A stretch of 64,000 nucleotides of DNA from Metapseudomonas otitidis (GCF_900111835.1 NZ_FOJP01000004.1:104668-168667); one strand, 5' to 3'; counted from the stretch's first letter, positions 15,854-24,984 are shown. The notes: generated by a model from the letters alone, not told the origin. Program-made: numbers and translations.

Positions 15854-17014
15854 TCAGTCTTTCTTCTTGCCCGGCAGGATGCCCATCAGCTTGCAGATGA
15901 TGCCGAGCATGATCTCGTCGGCACCGCCGCCGATGGACACCAGGCGGGTGTCGCGGTAGGCGCGGGAAATGTGGTTGTCCCACATGAAGCCCATGCCGCC
16001 CCAGTACTGCAGGCAGGCATCGGTGACCTCGCGGCCCAGGCGCCCGGCCTTGAGCTTGGCCATGGAGGCGAGGCGGGTGACGTCCTTGCCCTTCACGTAC
16101 ATTTCGGTGGCCTGGTAGACCAGGGCGCGCAGGCATTCCACCTCGGTCATCAGCTCGGCCATGCGGAAGTGGATGACCTGGTTGTCGATCAGCGCGTTGC
16201 CGAAGGTCTTGCGTTCCTTGCAGTAGTCGATGGTGGCGTCGATGCAGTGCTCCAGGCCCTTGATCATGTTGGCCGCGCCGAACAGGCGCTCTTCCTGGAA
16301 CTGCAGCATCTGCATCATGAAGCCGGCGCCTTCGTGGCCGATGCGGTTGCGCTGCGGCACGCGGACGTTGTCGAAGAACACCTGGGCGGTCTCGGAGCTG
16401 CGCATGCCGAGCTTGTCCAGGTGCGGGCTGAGGGTGATGCCGGGGGTGTTCATCGGCACCATGATCAGCGACTTGTTGACGTGGGGCTTGTCGTCGGAGG
16501 TGTTGGCCAGCAGGCAGATGAAGTCGGCGGACGGGGAGTTGGTGATCCACATCTTGCTGCCGTTGATCACGTAGTCGTCGCCGTCCTTGCGGGCGTTGGT
16601 CTTGAGCCCGGCGACGTCGGAGCCGGCACCCACCTCGGAGACGCCGATGCAGCCGACCATTTCGCCGGCGATGGCCGGGCGCAGGAACTCTTCGCGCAGC
16701 TCGTCGGAGCCGAAGCGCGCCAGGGCCGGGGTGCACATGTCGGTCTGCACGCCGATGGACATGGGGATGCCGCCGCAATGGATGGTGCCGAACTCTTCGG
16801 CGGCGACGATGGAGTAGCTGTAGTCCAGGCCCATGCCACCGAATTTCTCCGGCTTGGAGATGCCCAGCAGGCCCAGCTCACCGGCCTTCTTGAAGATGTC
16901 GTGAATGGGGAAGCGGCCGTCCTTCTCCCACTGGTCGACGTGGGGGTTGATCTCCTTGTCGACGAAGTTGCGGACGGTACGGCGGAGTTCTTCGTGTTCC
17001 TGGGTGAAGATCAT
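15854..17014 (-). CDS. atuD: Citronellyl-CoA dehydrogenase, acyl-CoA dehydrogenase family (AtuD)
   Basis: 386 residues, a standard-length FAD acyl-CoA dehydrogenase. Signatures are IGVSEVGAGSDVAGL (123-137), WITNS (156-160) and a C-terminal YRDTRLVSIGGGADEIM. At the position where medium-chain enzymes carry the catalytic Glu (YEG), this protein has Gly. A Glu pair at 241-242 (EERLFG) sits where isovaleryl-CoA dehydrogenase places its base, fitting branched substrates. It should oxidise citronellyl-CoA to geranyl-CoA, passing electrons to ETF. It lies between atuC (58-bp gap) and atuE. Confidence 0.9.
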   Translation of the reverse strand: MIFTQEHEELRRTVRNFVDKEINPHVDQWEKDGRFPIHDIFKKAGELGLLGISKPEKFGGMGLDYSYSIVAAEEFGTIHCGGIPMSIGVQTDMCTPALARFGSDELREEFLRPAIAGEMVGCIGVSEVGAGSDVAGLKTNARKDGDDYVINGSKMWITNSPSADFICLLANTSDDKPHVNKSLIMVPMNTPGITLSPHLDKLGMRSSETAQVFFDNVRVPQRNRIGHEGAGFMMQMLQFQEERLFGAANMIKGLEHCIDATIDYCKERKTFGNALIDNQVIHFRMAELMTEVECLRALVYQATEMYVKGKDVTRLASMAKLKAGRLGREVTDACLQYWGGMGFMWDNHISRAYRDTRLVSIGGGADEIMLGIICKLMGILPGKKKD

Positions 17015-17072
17015 TGTTGTTGTTCTCCGTGAGTAAGCCGTTGGGGGTGCGCCAGGCGCACCGTGAGGGTTC

Positions 17073-18689
17073 TCAGAAGCGAGCCACGCCGAAGCGGTTG
17101 GTCTTCAGTGGCCGGGCCTCGGCCTCGGCGCAGATGTCCAGCAGGTAGCCCAGCAGCTTGCGGCTGTCGCGGGGGTCGATCAGGCCGTCGTCCCACAGGC
17201 TTGCGGTGCCGTAGAGCGCGGTGGACTGGCTGTCGAGCTTCTGCGCGGTCATCTGTTCCAGCATGTCGAGCATCTTCGGGTCGGCTTCCTTGCCCTCCTT
17301 GGCGTGTTTCTCCTCGGTGACGATGCGCAGCACCTTGCCGGCCTGGGCGCCGCCCATCACGGCGGTGCGGCTGTTGGGCCAGGCGAAGATGAAGCGCGGG
17401 TCCAGCCCACGGCCGCACATGGCGTAGTTGCCGGCGCCGTAGGAGCCGCCCACCACCAGGGTGAGCTTGGGCACACTGGCGTTGGCCACGGCCTGGATCA
17501 TCTTCGAGCCGTGCTTGATCACCCCCAGCTGCTCCGACTCGGTGCCCACCATGAAGCCGGTGGTGTTGTGCAGGAACAGCAGCGGAGTGTTGCTCTGCTC
17601 GCAGAGCTGGATGAACTGCGCGGCCTTGGCGGCGCCGCGCGGGGTGATCGGGCCGTTGTTGCCGATCAGCCCGCAGGGGCGGCCCTCGATGCGCAGGTGG
17701 CCGCAGACGGTCTGGCTGTCGAACTCGTTCTTGAAGTCGAGGAATTCGGAGCCGTCGGCGATCCGGGCGATGATCTCGCGCACGTCGTAGGGCTTCTTCG
17801 GGTCCGCCGGCACCACGCCCAGCAACTCGTCGGTGCTGTACAGCGGCTCACGCCAGGTGGGCTTCACCGGGGCCGGCAACTGGGCGTTCCAGGGCAGCAT
17901 GGCGAGCACCTCGCGGGCGATGCGCAGGGCGTCGGCGTCGTTCTCGGCCAGGTATTCGGCGGTGCCGGCCACCTGGGCGTGCATCTCGGCGCCACCGAGT
18001 TCTTCATCGGTGGCCACTTCGCCGGTGGCGGCCTTGAGCAGGGGCGGGCCGGCGAGGAACATCTTGGCCTTGCCGCGCACCACGATGACGTAGTCCGACA
18101 GGCCCGGCTGGTAGGCCCCGCCGGCGGTGCTGGAGCCATGCACCACGGTGACCTGGGGAATGCCCATGGCGGAGATGCGCGCCTGGTTGGCGAAGCCGCG
18201 CGCGCCTTCGACGAAGATCTCCGCCGCATAGTTGAGGTTGGCGCCGCCGCTCTCGGTGAGGGCCACCATGGGCAGCTTGTTCTCCACGGCGATCTGCTGC
18301 AGGCGCAGGGTCTTCTTCAGGCCGGTGGGGGAGATGGTGCCGCCCTTGATGGCGCTGTTGCTGGCGCTGATCAGGCAGCGCACCCCGGCGATGTAGCCGA
18401 TGCCGGCGATGATGCCGCCGCCGGCCTGGGTGCCGTCCTTGTCGTCGTGCAGCTTGTAGCCGGCCAGGGAGCACAGCTCCAGGAAGGGGCTGCCCGGGTC
18501 CAGCAGGAGGTTGAGGCGTTCGCGGGGCAGCAGCTGGCCGCGCTTCTCGAACTTGGGCTTGGCGTCCTGTGCCTTGTCCAGCACCTTCTGCTCCACCTCG
18601 CGGAAGCTCGCCACCGCGGCCAGCATGGCCTCGCGGTTGCGGGCGAAGTCGTCGCCGTGGACGTCGAGTTCGGATTGGATCACGGCCAT
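17073..18689 (-). CDS. atuC: Geranyl-CoA carboxylase beta (carboxyltransferase) subunit (AtuC)
   Basis: 538 residues, a carboxyltransferase of the biotin-dependent acyl-CoA carboxylase family, with both crotonase-like halves. The N half has RERLNLLLDPGSPFLEL and a GGTISP region; the C half has NTPLLFLHNTTGFMVG and a glycine-rich GGSYGAGNYAMCGR. It receives carboxybiotin from AtuF and carboxylates geranyl-CoA. It starts 3 bases after the atuB stop. It is very similar in outline to LiuB (methylcrotonyl-CoA); context decides for AtuC. Confidence 0.9.
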   Translation of the reverse strand: MAVIQSELDVHGDDFARNREAMLAAVASFREVEQKVLDKAQDAKPKFEKRGQLLPRERLNLLLDPGSPFLELCSLAGYKLHDDKDGTQAGGGIIAGIGYIAGVRCLISASNSAIKGGTISPTGLKKTLRLQQIAVENKLPMVALTESGGANLNYAAEIFVEGARGFANQARISAMGIPQVTVVHGSSTAGGAYQPGLSDYVIVVRGKAKMFLAGPPLLKAATGEVATDEELGGAEMHAQVAGTAEYLAENDADALRIAREVLAMLPWNAQLPAPVKPTWREPLYSTDELLGVVPADPKKPYDVREIIARIADGSEFLDFKNEFDSQTVCGHLRIEGRPCGLIGNNGPITPRGAAKAAQFIQLCEQSNTPLLFLHNTTGFMVGTESEQLGVIKHGSKMIQAVANASVPKLTLVVGGSYGAGNYAMCGRGLDPRFIFAWPNSRTAVMGGAQAGKVLRIVTEEKHAKEGKEADPKMLDMLEQMTAQKLDSQSTALYGTASLWDDGLIDPRDSRKLLGYLLDICAEAEARPLKTNRFGVARF

Positions 18690-18692
18690 GGC

Positions 18693-19562
18693 TTACTCCT
18701 CGTCCTTGAACACGGCGGGCAGATAGGCCCGGTGGAATCCGTTGTAGGACTCGCTGGCGCGGGCCTTGCCCAGGGTCCAGGCGCGGGTGCCCTGGCTGGC
18801 GGCGCCGTCGATGCGGATGGTGTTGCCGCTGATGAAATTGGCGCCGGGGGAGAGCAGGAAGACGATGGCGGCCGTCACCTCGGACTCGGTGCCGATGCGC
18901 TGCAGCGGGACGTGGTCCTTGAGGGAACGTATCATCGCTTTCATCGACTCCGGGTAGGTGTCCATGCCGCTGGAGGCGATCCAGCCCGGCGCCACGGCGT
19001 TGACTCGCACCCCGGCGTGGCCCCATTCGTAGGCGGCGGTCTTGGTGAAGTTCTCCATGCCGGCACGGGCGGCGCCGGAGTGGCCCATGCCGGGCATGCC
19101 GCCCCACATGTCGGCGAGCATGTTGACGATGCTGCCGCCGGTCTTGCTCATGCTCTGCAGGAAGACCTCCTTGGCCACCAGGAAGCCGCCCACCAGGTTG
19201 GTGCGCACCACGGTCTCGAAGCCCTTCTGGTTGATGCCGATGAGCGGCGCGGGGAACTGGCCGCCGGCGTTGTTGACCAGGTGGTGGATGGGGCCGCGCT
19301 CGGCCACCACGGCCTTGACCATGGCCTTGACCGCTTCTTCGTCGCGGATGTCGCAGGCCTGCCAGCTGGCGCTGCCGCCGTCTTCGATGATCTCGCCGGC
19401 GGTGGCTTCGAGTTTTTCCGCCTTGCGCCCCACCAGCACCACGTGGGCGCCCAGGTGGGCCAGTTCGTGGGCCACGCAGCGGCCGATGCCGCTGCCGCCG
19501 CCGGTGACCAGGATGGTCTGGCCGGCGAACAGGCCGGGCCGGAATACGGAGTCGTAGCTCAT
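18693..19562 (-). CDS. atuB: SDR oxidoreductase, enoyl-CoA-reductase-like (AtuB)
   Basis: 289 residues from ATG 19562 (MSYDSVFRPG), 22 bases after the atuA stop. The Rossmann motif TGGGSGIG is near residues 21-28 and VNNAGGQFPAP near 97-107. In place of the usual YxxxK the sequence reads HSGAARAGMENFTK near 165-178, as in peroxisomal trans-2-enoyl-CoA reductase and 2,4-dienoyl-CoA reductase relatives. Family knowledge would therefore favour an acyl-CoA thioester substrate, although AtuB has been proposed as a citronellol/citronellal dehydrogenase. Membership in the atu operon is firm. Confidence 0.85.
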   Translation of the reverse strand: MSYDSVFRPGLFAGQTILVTGGGSGIGRCVAHELAHLGAHVVLVGRKAEKLEATAGEIIEDGGSASWQACDIRDEEAVKAMVKAVVAERGPIHHLVNNAGGQFPAPLIGINQKGFETVVRTNLVGGFLVAKEVFLQSMSKTGGSIVNMLADMWGGMPGMGHSGAARAGMENFTKTAAYEWGHAGVRVNAVAPGWIASSGMDTYPESMKAMIRSLKDHVPLQRIGTESEVTAAIVFLLSPGANFISGNTIRIDGAASQGTRAWTLGKARASESYNGFHRAYLPAVFKDEE

Positions 19563-19584
19563 TGTTGTTGTCGTCCTCGTCGCG

Positions 19585-21372
19585 CTACAGGGTCTCGGCC
19601 AGTGCGCGCGGCACCGGTACGGGGAATTCAAGCAGTTGCTGGGCGAAGGCCTTGCCCTGCGGGTCGATGCGCAGGCTGGCGACGCCGCCGCCGCCCAGGG
19701 CGTTCTCCAGCAGGAAGTTGAGGCTGTGGGTGCCGGGCAGGTACCAGCGCTGCACGCGGCCGGTCTGCGGGTCGAGCACGTGGGCCATCCAGTCCACCAC
19801 GGCCTCTGGCGTCAGCGCCTCGGCGATCCACGGCAGGAACTCGGGCCGGCGCGCCATGACGCCGATGTTGCTGTGGTTGCCCTTGTCGCCGGAGCGGGCC
19901 ACGGCGAGCCTGATCAGCGGCACGCTGGCGTCGGCCTCGCCGACCGGGCGTGGCGGGTGCAGGTCTTCGGCCAGGGCCGTCGGGTCGGCGCTGCCGGCCT
20001 CGGGCAGGGCCACCGGGTGGCGCTCGCCGTCCAGCTCCACCTCCAGGCTGCAGGCGCTCTTGTCCACCAGGAAGGAGAACAGGCGGATCACCGGGTACAC
20101 CGTGGGGCGGCCGCCGACGATGCCGGTCAGGCCGGGGGCCATGCCGGTGGCGGCCTGGGCGATCTCGCGGGAGAAGAGGATCAGCGCCTCCTTCTTGCAG
20201 TGGCGCACGGCGAGCTTGATCACCACTTCGCGGCTGTCCTGCCGTTGGCCGTGGGGCCCATAGGTGGCCTCGCTGCCGAGCAGTTCGATGTTCACCTCGC
20301 GGTAGGGGCCCCAGCCCCGCGCGGCGAAGATTTCCTCGGTCTTGGCGATGATGGCGCGGCTCACCCGCTCGGCCTTCTTCACCGCGTCGATGCCGGCGAT
20401 CAGGCAGCTGGCGGTGCAGCGGAAACCGTCGGGGTAGGTGGCGCTGACCTTGTAGCGGTCGGTGGGCGCCAGGCCCCGGGCGCCGGAGACGCGCACACGG
20501 TCGGTGCCGGCGGCCTCCAGGCGCACCTGGGTGAAGTCGCAGATCACGTCGGGCAGCAGGTAGGCGCGCGGGTCGCCGATCTCGTAGAGCATCTGCTCGC
20601 CGACGGTGAAGGGCGTCACCAGGCCGCCGGAACCTTCCGGCTTGGTCACGCAGAACTGGCCGTCGGCCTCCACTTCGACGATGGGGAAGCCGATGTGCTC
20701 GTAGTCGGGCACCTGTTCCCAGTCGGTGAAGTTGCCGCCGGTGCACTGGGCGCCGCATTCGATGATGTGGCCGGCGAGGGCGGCCTGGGCCAGGCGGTCG
20801 TGGTCGTCCCAGCGCCATTTGAATTCGTGGACCAGGGCGGCGCTGACCACGGCGCTGTCCACCACCCGGCCGGTGATGACGATGTCGGCACCGGCCTCCA
20901 GCGCCGCGACGATGCCGGGGGCGCCCAGGTAGGCGTTGACGGAGACGCACATGGGCGGCAGCGGGGCGTCGGTGAACATCTCGCGGACGCCGGCCTTGGC
21001 CAGCTCGCCCAGGCGCGGTTGCAGGTTGTCGCCGTGCAGTACGGCGATCTTCAGCGCCACGCCGGCTTTCTCGCAGGCCGCGGAGAGCGCGGCGGCGCAG
21101 GCCACCGGGTTGACCCCGCCGGCGTTGCTGATCACGCGGATGCGCTTGTCGGCGATCTGCGGCAGCAGCGGTGCCAGCACCTCGACGAAGTCGGTGGCAT
21201 AGCCTTCGTCTGGCTTCTTCATGCGTGCCCCGGCGAGGATCGACATGGTGATCTCCGCCAGGTAGTCGAACACCAGGTAGTCCAGCTGCGCGCCGTTCAC
21301 CAACTGGGCGGCGGCGGTGGAGGTGTCGCCCCAGAATGCGGAGGCGCAACCGATGCGTACGGCTCTGGTCAT
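19585..21372 (-). CDS. atuA: Acyclic terpene utilisation protein AtuA (DUF1446)
   Basis: 595 residues from ATG 21372 ([16 protein letters not shown]). The N-terminal about 460 residues are the AtuA/DUF1446 domain ([47 protein letters not shown]). A C-terminal small domain ([18 protein letters not shown], about 490-590) is typical of the full-length family. It is the first gene of the atu operon and necessary for terpene growth in P. aeruginosa; its biochemical role is not known. The upstream region holds the two AtuR-type operators. Confidence 0.92.
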   Translation of the reverse strand: MTRAVRIGCASAFWGDTSTAAAQLVNGAQLDYLVFDYLAEITMSILAGARMKKPDEGYATDFVEVLAPLLPQIADKRIRVISNAGGVNPVACAAALSAACEKAGVALKIAVLHGDNLQPRLGELAKAGVREMFTDAPLPPMCVSVNAYLGAPGIVAALEAGADIVITGRVVDSAVVSAALVHEFKWRWDDHDRLAQAALAGHIIECGAQCTGGNFTDWEQVPDYEHIGFPIVEVEADGQFCVTKPEGSGGLVTPFTVGEQMLYEIGDPRAYLLPDVICDFTQVRLEAAGTDRVRVSGARGLAPTDRYKVSATYPDGFRCTASCLIAGIDAVKKAERVSRAIIAKTEEIFAARGWGPYREVNIELLGSEATYGPHGQRQDSREVVIKLAVRHCKKEALILFSREIAQAATGMAPGLTGIVGGRPTVYPVIRLFSFLVDKSACSLEVELDGERHPVALPEAGSADPTALAEDLHPPRPVGEADASVPLIRLAVARSGDKGNHSNIGVMARRPEFLPWIAEALTPEAVVDWMAHVLDPQTGRVQRWYLPGTHSLNFLLENALGGGGVASLRIDPQGKAFAQQLLEFPVPVPRALAETL

Positions 21373-21412
21373 TGTTATGGCCCGTATCACTCGAGAAGGT
21401 GGGGCGACATTA

Positions 21413-21428
21413 CCAAGCAAGCGCTTGG
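21413..21428. promoter_or_regulatory. Candidate AtuR operator 1 (atuA-proximal)
   Basis: CCAAGCAAGCGCTTGG, containing the 10-bp perfect palindrome CAAGCGCTTG, lies 40 bp upstream of atuA. It is the exact reverse complement of operator 2. AtuR of P. aeruginosa is reported to bind two inverted repeats in the atuA-atuR intergenic region, which this arrangement matches. Confidence 0.75.
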
Positions 21429-21457
21429 TTGAAAAGTGGAGGGTGGCAGTTTTTTGC

Positions 21458-21473
21458 CCAAGCGCTTGCTTGG
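21458..21473. promoter_or_regulatory. Candidate AtuR operator 2 (atuR-proximal)
   Basis: CCAAGCGCTTGCTTGG, the mirror copy of operator 1. The palindrome centres are 41 bp apart, close to four helical turns, so two repressor dimers would sit on the same DNA face and could control both divergent promoters. Confidence 0.75.
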
Positions 21474-21573
21474 GCGCCGGGCGGGGAATAGATTTCGCGA
21501 ATCAAGACAGAGACTTGCGCTCCATTCTTAAGTTGGATGGGCAAGCGCCGTGCGAACGAGGTAGTGGCGAGCG

Positions 21574-22203
21574 ATGAGCCTGGACAACCCAAAAGCCCAA
21601 GACGTGATGCGTGAACTGGTGGAAAGCGGGCAGATCACCGACCCGGAGAGCCCCCGCGGCAAATTGCTGCAGACCGCCGCCCACCTGTTCCGCAGCAAGG
21701 GCTACGAGCGCACCACCGTGCGCGACCTGGCCAGTGCCGTGGGCATCCAGTCGGGCAGCATCTTTCACCACTTCAAGAGCAAGGACGAGATCCTCCGCTC
21801 GGTGATGGAGGAGACCATCCTCTACAACACCGCGCTGATGAAGGCCGCCCTGGCCGAGGCCGACAGCCTGCGCGAGCGGGTGCTGGCGCTGATCCGCTGC
21901 GAGCTGCAGTCGATCATGGGCGGCACAGGCGAGGCCATGGCCGTGCTGGTGTACGAGTGGCGTTCGCTCTCGGAGGAGGGGCAGCGCTACATCCTCGAAC
22001 TGCGCGATGCCTATGAGCAGTTCTGGCTGGAGGTGCTGGGCGAGGCCCGTGCCCAGGGCTATGTCCAGGGCGACCCGTTCATCCTGCGGCGCTTCCTCAC
22101 CGGCGCGCTGTCCTGGACCACCACCTGGTTCCGCCCCGAGGGTCCCATGAGCCTCGATCAGCTCTGCGAAGAGGCTCTGGCGCTGGTGCTCAAGGACGGC
22201 TGA
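21574..22203 (+). CDS. atuR: TetR-family repressor of the atu cluster (AtuR)
   Basis: 209 residues. The N-terminal TetR helix-turn-helix spans about residues 30-75 (LLQTAAHLFRSKGYERTTVRDLASAVGIQSGSIFHHF). A helical ligand-binding domain follows (about 90-205). It is transcribed divergently from atuA with the two palindromes between them, the arrangement of AtuR, which represses the cluster and is released by terpene-derived CoA intermediates. A weak GCGAG precedes the ATG. No other regulator lies nearby. Confidence 0.9.
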   Translation: MSLDNPKAQDVMRELVESGQITDPESPRGKLLQTAAHLFRSKGYERTTVRDLASAVGIQSGSIFHHFKSKDEILRSVMEETILYNTALMKAALAEADSLRERVLALIRCELQSIMGGTGEAMAVLVYEWRSLSEEGQRYILELRDAYEQFWLEVLGEARAQGYVQGDPFILRRFLTGALSWTTTWFRPEGPMSLDQLCEEALALVLKDG

Positions 22204-22259
22204 GCCGGCATGAACTAGTCTTCCCCGGGAGCCGTTCCACCTCTTTCTCCGGGGCCAAG

Positions 22260-23057
22260 ATGTCGGGTGTCTGGTCTATCACGTCACGGTTGTTCCTGCT
22301 GTCGCTCTGCCTCCTGGCAGGGAGCGCCTGGGCCGCGCTGCCCCGCGAGATTCTCATCGGCGCCTACAACTTCCCGCCCTACATGGTGCACCCCGAGCGG
22401 GATACCGGCAGCGGCCTGACGGTGGAGCTGGTGGCGCTGTTCAACCAGGTGCAGAAGCGCTTCCACTTCAGCATCGTGCCCACCTCTTCCGCGCGCCGTT
22501 ACCGCGACCTGCAGACCGGCCGCTTTGATCTCATCCTCTTCGAGGACCCCCACTGGGGCTGGGAGGGCGCGCGCTACACCCTTATCGACATGGGCATCGA
22601 CGATGCCGAGGTCTACGTGGCCCGCGCCGAGCCCGAACGGGGCGAGGACTATTTCGACACCCTGCTCGGCAAGCGCCTGGTGCTCTATGCCGGCTATCAC
22701 TACGGCTTCGCCGGCTACGACGCCGATCCGCTCATGCTGCAGAAACGCTTCCAGGCCACGCTCACCTATTCCCACGACAGCAACCTGCTCATGGTTTTGC
22801 ATGATCGTGCCGATATAGCCGTGGTCACCCGGTCCTACCTCGAGCAGATGCTCCAGCGGGACCCCGAACTGCGCGGCAAACTGCTTGTTTCCCGTCGGTT
22901 CGATCAGGAATACCATCTCAACGCCATGCTCAGACCCAACGCCCCCATCGAGCCCCAGGACTTCGAGGGGCTGTTGCAGCGGTTGCAGGCGGATGAGTCT
23001 TACCAACGGCTGCTGGAGCGATACCAGCTGCCGTTCAAGAAGAACGACCGAGATTAA
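22260..23057 (+). CDS. Periplasmic solute-binding protein (SBP_bac_3 type), paralogue 1
   Basis: 265 residues with a signal peptide (about 1-25, ending AWA). It is a family-3 solute-binding fold resembling polar amino-acid-binding or orphan sensor domains: GAYNFPPYM near residue 34, GSGLTVELVALFNQV, and LVLYAGYHYGFAGYDADP near 140-157. The C-terminal motif LTYSHDSNLLMVLHDRADIAVVTRSYL is shared with the next gene. No ABC permease or ATPase is adjacent, so transport may use distant partners or the protein may be a signalling receptor. The start is 56 bases after atuR. Confidence 0.8.
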   Translation: MSGVWSITSRLFLLSLCLLAGSAWAALPREILIGAYNFPPYMVHPERDTGSGLTVELVALFNQVQKRFHFSIVPTSSARRYRDLQTGRFDLILFEDPHWGWEGARYTLIDMGIDDAEVYVARAEPERGEDYFDTLLGKRLVLYAGYHYGFAGYDADPLMLQKRFQATLTYSHDSNLLMVLHDRADIAVVTRSYLEQMLQRDPELRGKLLVSRRFDQEYHLNAMLRPNAPIEPQDFEGLLQRLQADESYQRLLERYQLPFKKNDRD

Positions 23058-23079
23058 GAACGGCGCATACGGGGAAAAC

Positions 23080-23931
23080 ATGGCTTTTGCACGCGTTCGG
23101 CGGAAGGACGGCCGACAACGGATTGGGGGACGCAAGGGACTGCTGGCCGCTCTGGCCCTGTTCGCTTCGCTGGAGCCGGCGCTCGCCGCCGAGGTGGTCA
23201 AGGTGGGCGGCGCCCACTTCCCGCCCTATGTGATCAAGCCGGAATCGGAAGCGGCCACCGGCCTGCTGCCCGAACTGCTGGAGGCCCTCAACCAGGCCCA
23301 GGCGGACTACCGTTTCGTCATGCTGCCCACGGCCATCCCGCGGCGCTTCCGCGACTTCCAGAGCGGGCGCATCGACATGGCGGTGTTCGAGAACCCCGGC
23401 TGGGGCTGGCAGGACATCGAGGCGGCGCGCATCGACATGGGCCTGGAGGACGCCGAAGTCTTCGTCGCCCACAAGCGCGACAGCCGTGGGCAGGACTACT
23501 TCCGCAGCCTGGATGGCAAGCGCCTGGCCCTCTACAGCGGCTACCACTACGGCTTCGCCGGGTTCGATGCCGACCCGGAATACCTCATGCGCGAATTCAA
23601 CGCGATGCTGACCTACTCCCACGACAGCAACCTGCTGATGGTGCTGCGAGACCGCGCCGACATCGCCCTGGTGACGCGCTCGTACCTGGGCATGTACCTG
23701 GAGCGCAACCCGGACGTGGCGGGGCAGTTCCTCGTCTCCGACCGGGTCGACCAGTACTACCGCCACTACGCCTTGTTGCGGCCGGGGGCGCCCATCACCC
23801 CCGAGCGCTTCGCGCGCCTGCTGGAGACGCTGCGGGCCGATGGCAGCCTGGAGCGCATCTTCGGCCGCTACCGCATCCGCGTCAGCCCAGCTTCAGTGGA
23901 TAACTCAGCAGCAGGACGTGGCAGAGATTGA
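23080..23931 (+). CDS. Periplasmic solute-binding protein (SBP_bac_3 type), paralogue 2
   Basis: 283 residues from ATG 23080, 22 bases after paralogue 1. The N-terminus is long and Arg-rich, followed by a signal core (GLLAALALFASLEPALA). The same motif order as paralogue 1 is present (GGAHFPPYV, GLLPELLEALNQ, LALYSGYHYGFAGFDADP, LTYSHDSNLLMVLRDRADIALVTRSYL), consistent with a tandem duplication. Its 3' end overlaps the convergent CPBP gene by 50 bases. Confidence 0.8.
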   Translation: MAFARVRRKDGRQRIGGRKGLLAALALFASLEPALAAEVVKVGGAHFPPYVIKPESEAATGLLPELLEALNQAQADYRFVMLPTAIPRRFRDFQSGRIDMAVFENPGWGWQDIEAARIDMGLEDAEVFVAHKRDSRGQDYFRSLDGKRLALYSGYHYGFAGFDADPEYLMREFNAMLTYSHDSNLLMVLRDRADIALVTRSYLGMYLERNPDVAGQFLVSDRVDQYYRHYALLRPGAPITPERFARLLETLRADGSLERIFGRYRIRVSPASVDNSAAGRGRD

Positions 23932-24640
23932 CCCCCAGGTGCAGGGCCACCGCCGGCCCCAGCCGACCCGAGAAGTGGAACGCCAGGCCGTAGCCCAGGC
24001 CCGCCACCGTCGCCACCACGGCGAACAGCGTGCTGAAGGGCAGGTGCACCGCACCGAACAGCAGCGTCGCCAGCAGCAGCCCCGCCCAGGGACCCAGGCG
24101 CGCCGCCAGGGTGCGCTGCAGCAGCGCGCGGAACACCAGCTCCTCCGCCAGCACCGTCACCAGCAGGTTCACCGCCAGCCATAGCGCCATGTGTTCCGGC
24201 CACTTCGGCACCCAGCCCACCAGCCCCAGGGCCAGCGCCAGTACCGGCACGGCCACCAGCGTCGCCAGCATCACCGTCAGGGTCGCGCTCCGGCGCGCCG
24301 CCGGCACCGGGTCCGGGCGGCCCAGCCACCAGGCCAGCAGGCTCATGCCCACCAGCGCCTTGTCCCAGTTCACCCGCAAGGCGTAGGGCGGCGCGTCCGA
24401 GCTCCAGGGCGTCGGCTCGGTCAGGGAGAGGTAGGCGAAGCCCGGCACCAGGTGCGCGGCCAGGGCCACGCTGGCCAACAGCGTCACCGGCAGCCACAGC
24501 CAGTTGGGCAGGCGTTTTGCCGCCAGCACCCAGCCGGCATAGGCCACGCCGAGTGCCAGGCCGAGCGGGCTGATGTGGCCGGTGGCATGGCCCAGGGCCA
24601 GGGTGAGCAGGGGAAGCAGGATTTGTAGATGGATAGGCAT
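23882..24640 (-). CDS. CPBP-family intramembrane metalloprotease (CAAX-like)
   Basis: 252 residues, mostly membrane helices. The CPBP (Abi) catalytic motifs are clear: AEELVFRALLQ (EExxxR) near 165-175, HLPFS near 200 and HLGVNLCH near 235-242, supplying the Glu and His metal ligands. Members cleave prenylated or other membrane-proximal peptides; bacterial substrates are mostly unknown. A strong AGGAGG precedes the start at 24640. The 3' end overlaps the upstream binding-protein gene tail to tail. Confidence 0.85.
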   Translation of the reverse strand: MPIHLQILLPLLTLALGHATGHISPLGLALGVAYAGWVLAAKRLPNWLWLPVTLLASVALAAHLVPGFAYLSLTEPTPWSSDAPPYALRVNWDKALVGMSLLAWWLGRPDPVPAARRSATLTVMLATLVAVPVLALALGLVGWVPKWPEHMALWLAVNLLVTVLAEELVFRALLQRTLAARLGPWAGLLLATLLFGAVHLPFSTLFAVVATVAGLGYGLAFHFSGRLGPAVALHLGVNLCHVLLLSYPLKLG

Positions 24641-24743
24641 GGCACCTCCTGAGAAATCAGGTGGCGCACTTTAAGGCCATCTCGCCATCAGGTGTTGGCG
24701 GATGTGCGGGAAGCCGGCCCGTGGCCGGCTTCCGTGCCGGCTC

Positions 24744-24911
24744 TCAGCGATCTTCCGCGTCCTTGGCGTCGGCTTCCGCGTTGCGCTGGCGGATGCGCGC
24801 CAGCTGCTCCTCGGTCAGCGGAACCTTCTTCGCGGTGTCACGCAGCATCATCAGGCCGCCGACGATGGAGCCAAGGGCCAGCGCCAGGATCAGCCAGGCA
24901 TACCAGGGCAT
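24744..24911 (-). CDS. Small membrane protein, DUF2897-like
   Basis: 55 residues: MPWYAWLILALALGSIVGG..., one membrane helix (about 4-24), then a charged cytoplasmic tail (RDTAKKVPLTEEQLARIRQR, then NAEADAKDAEDR). AAAGGAG is well placed before ATG 24911. The pattern fits the DUF2897 family of small Pseudomonas proteins, recalled from memory. It lies in the gap between the CPBP gene and the LysR gene and is short enough to be missed by automatic calling. Confidence 0.7.
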   Translation of the reverse strand: MPWYAWLILALALGSIVGGLMMLRDTAKKVPLTEEQLARIRQRNAEADAKDAEDR

Positions 24912-24984
24912 GTCGATCTCCTTTGTGGATGGGGCATGTGGGGTTGGATGCTACGGCGCGCATGCCGTTCCGTCATTCGTTGCA

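Noticed and set aside
12761-19562. Assignment as the leucine/isovalerate liu cluster
   Set aside because: The carboxylase subunits alone would fit LiuB/LiuD, but AtuA (DUF1446), an acyl-CoA synthetase, two SDRs and a TetR repressor in this order specify atu.
17304-19721. 805-residue open frame on the plus strand opposite atuC/atuB
   Set aside because: It is antisense to two well-recognised genes. The protein is composed of His/Gly/Ala/Val-biased sequence without domains, the usual mirror frame of GC-rich coding DNA.
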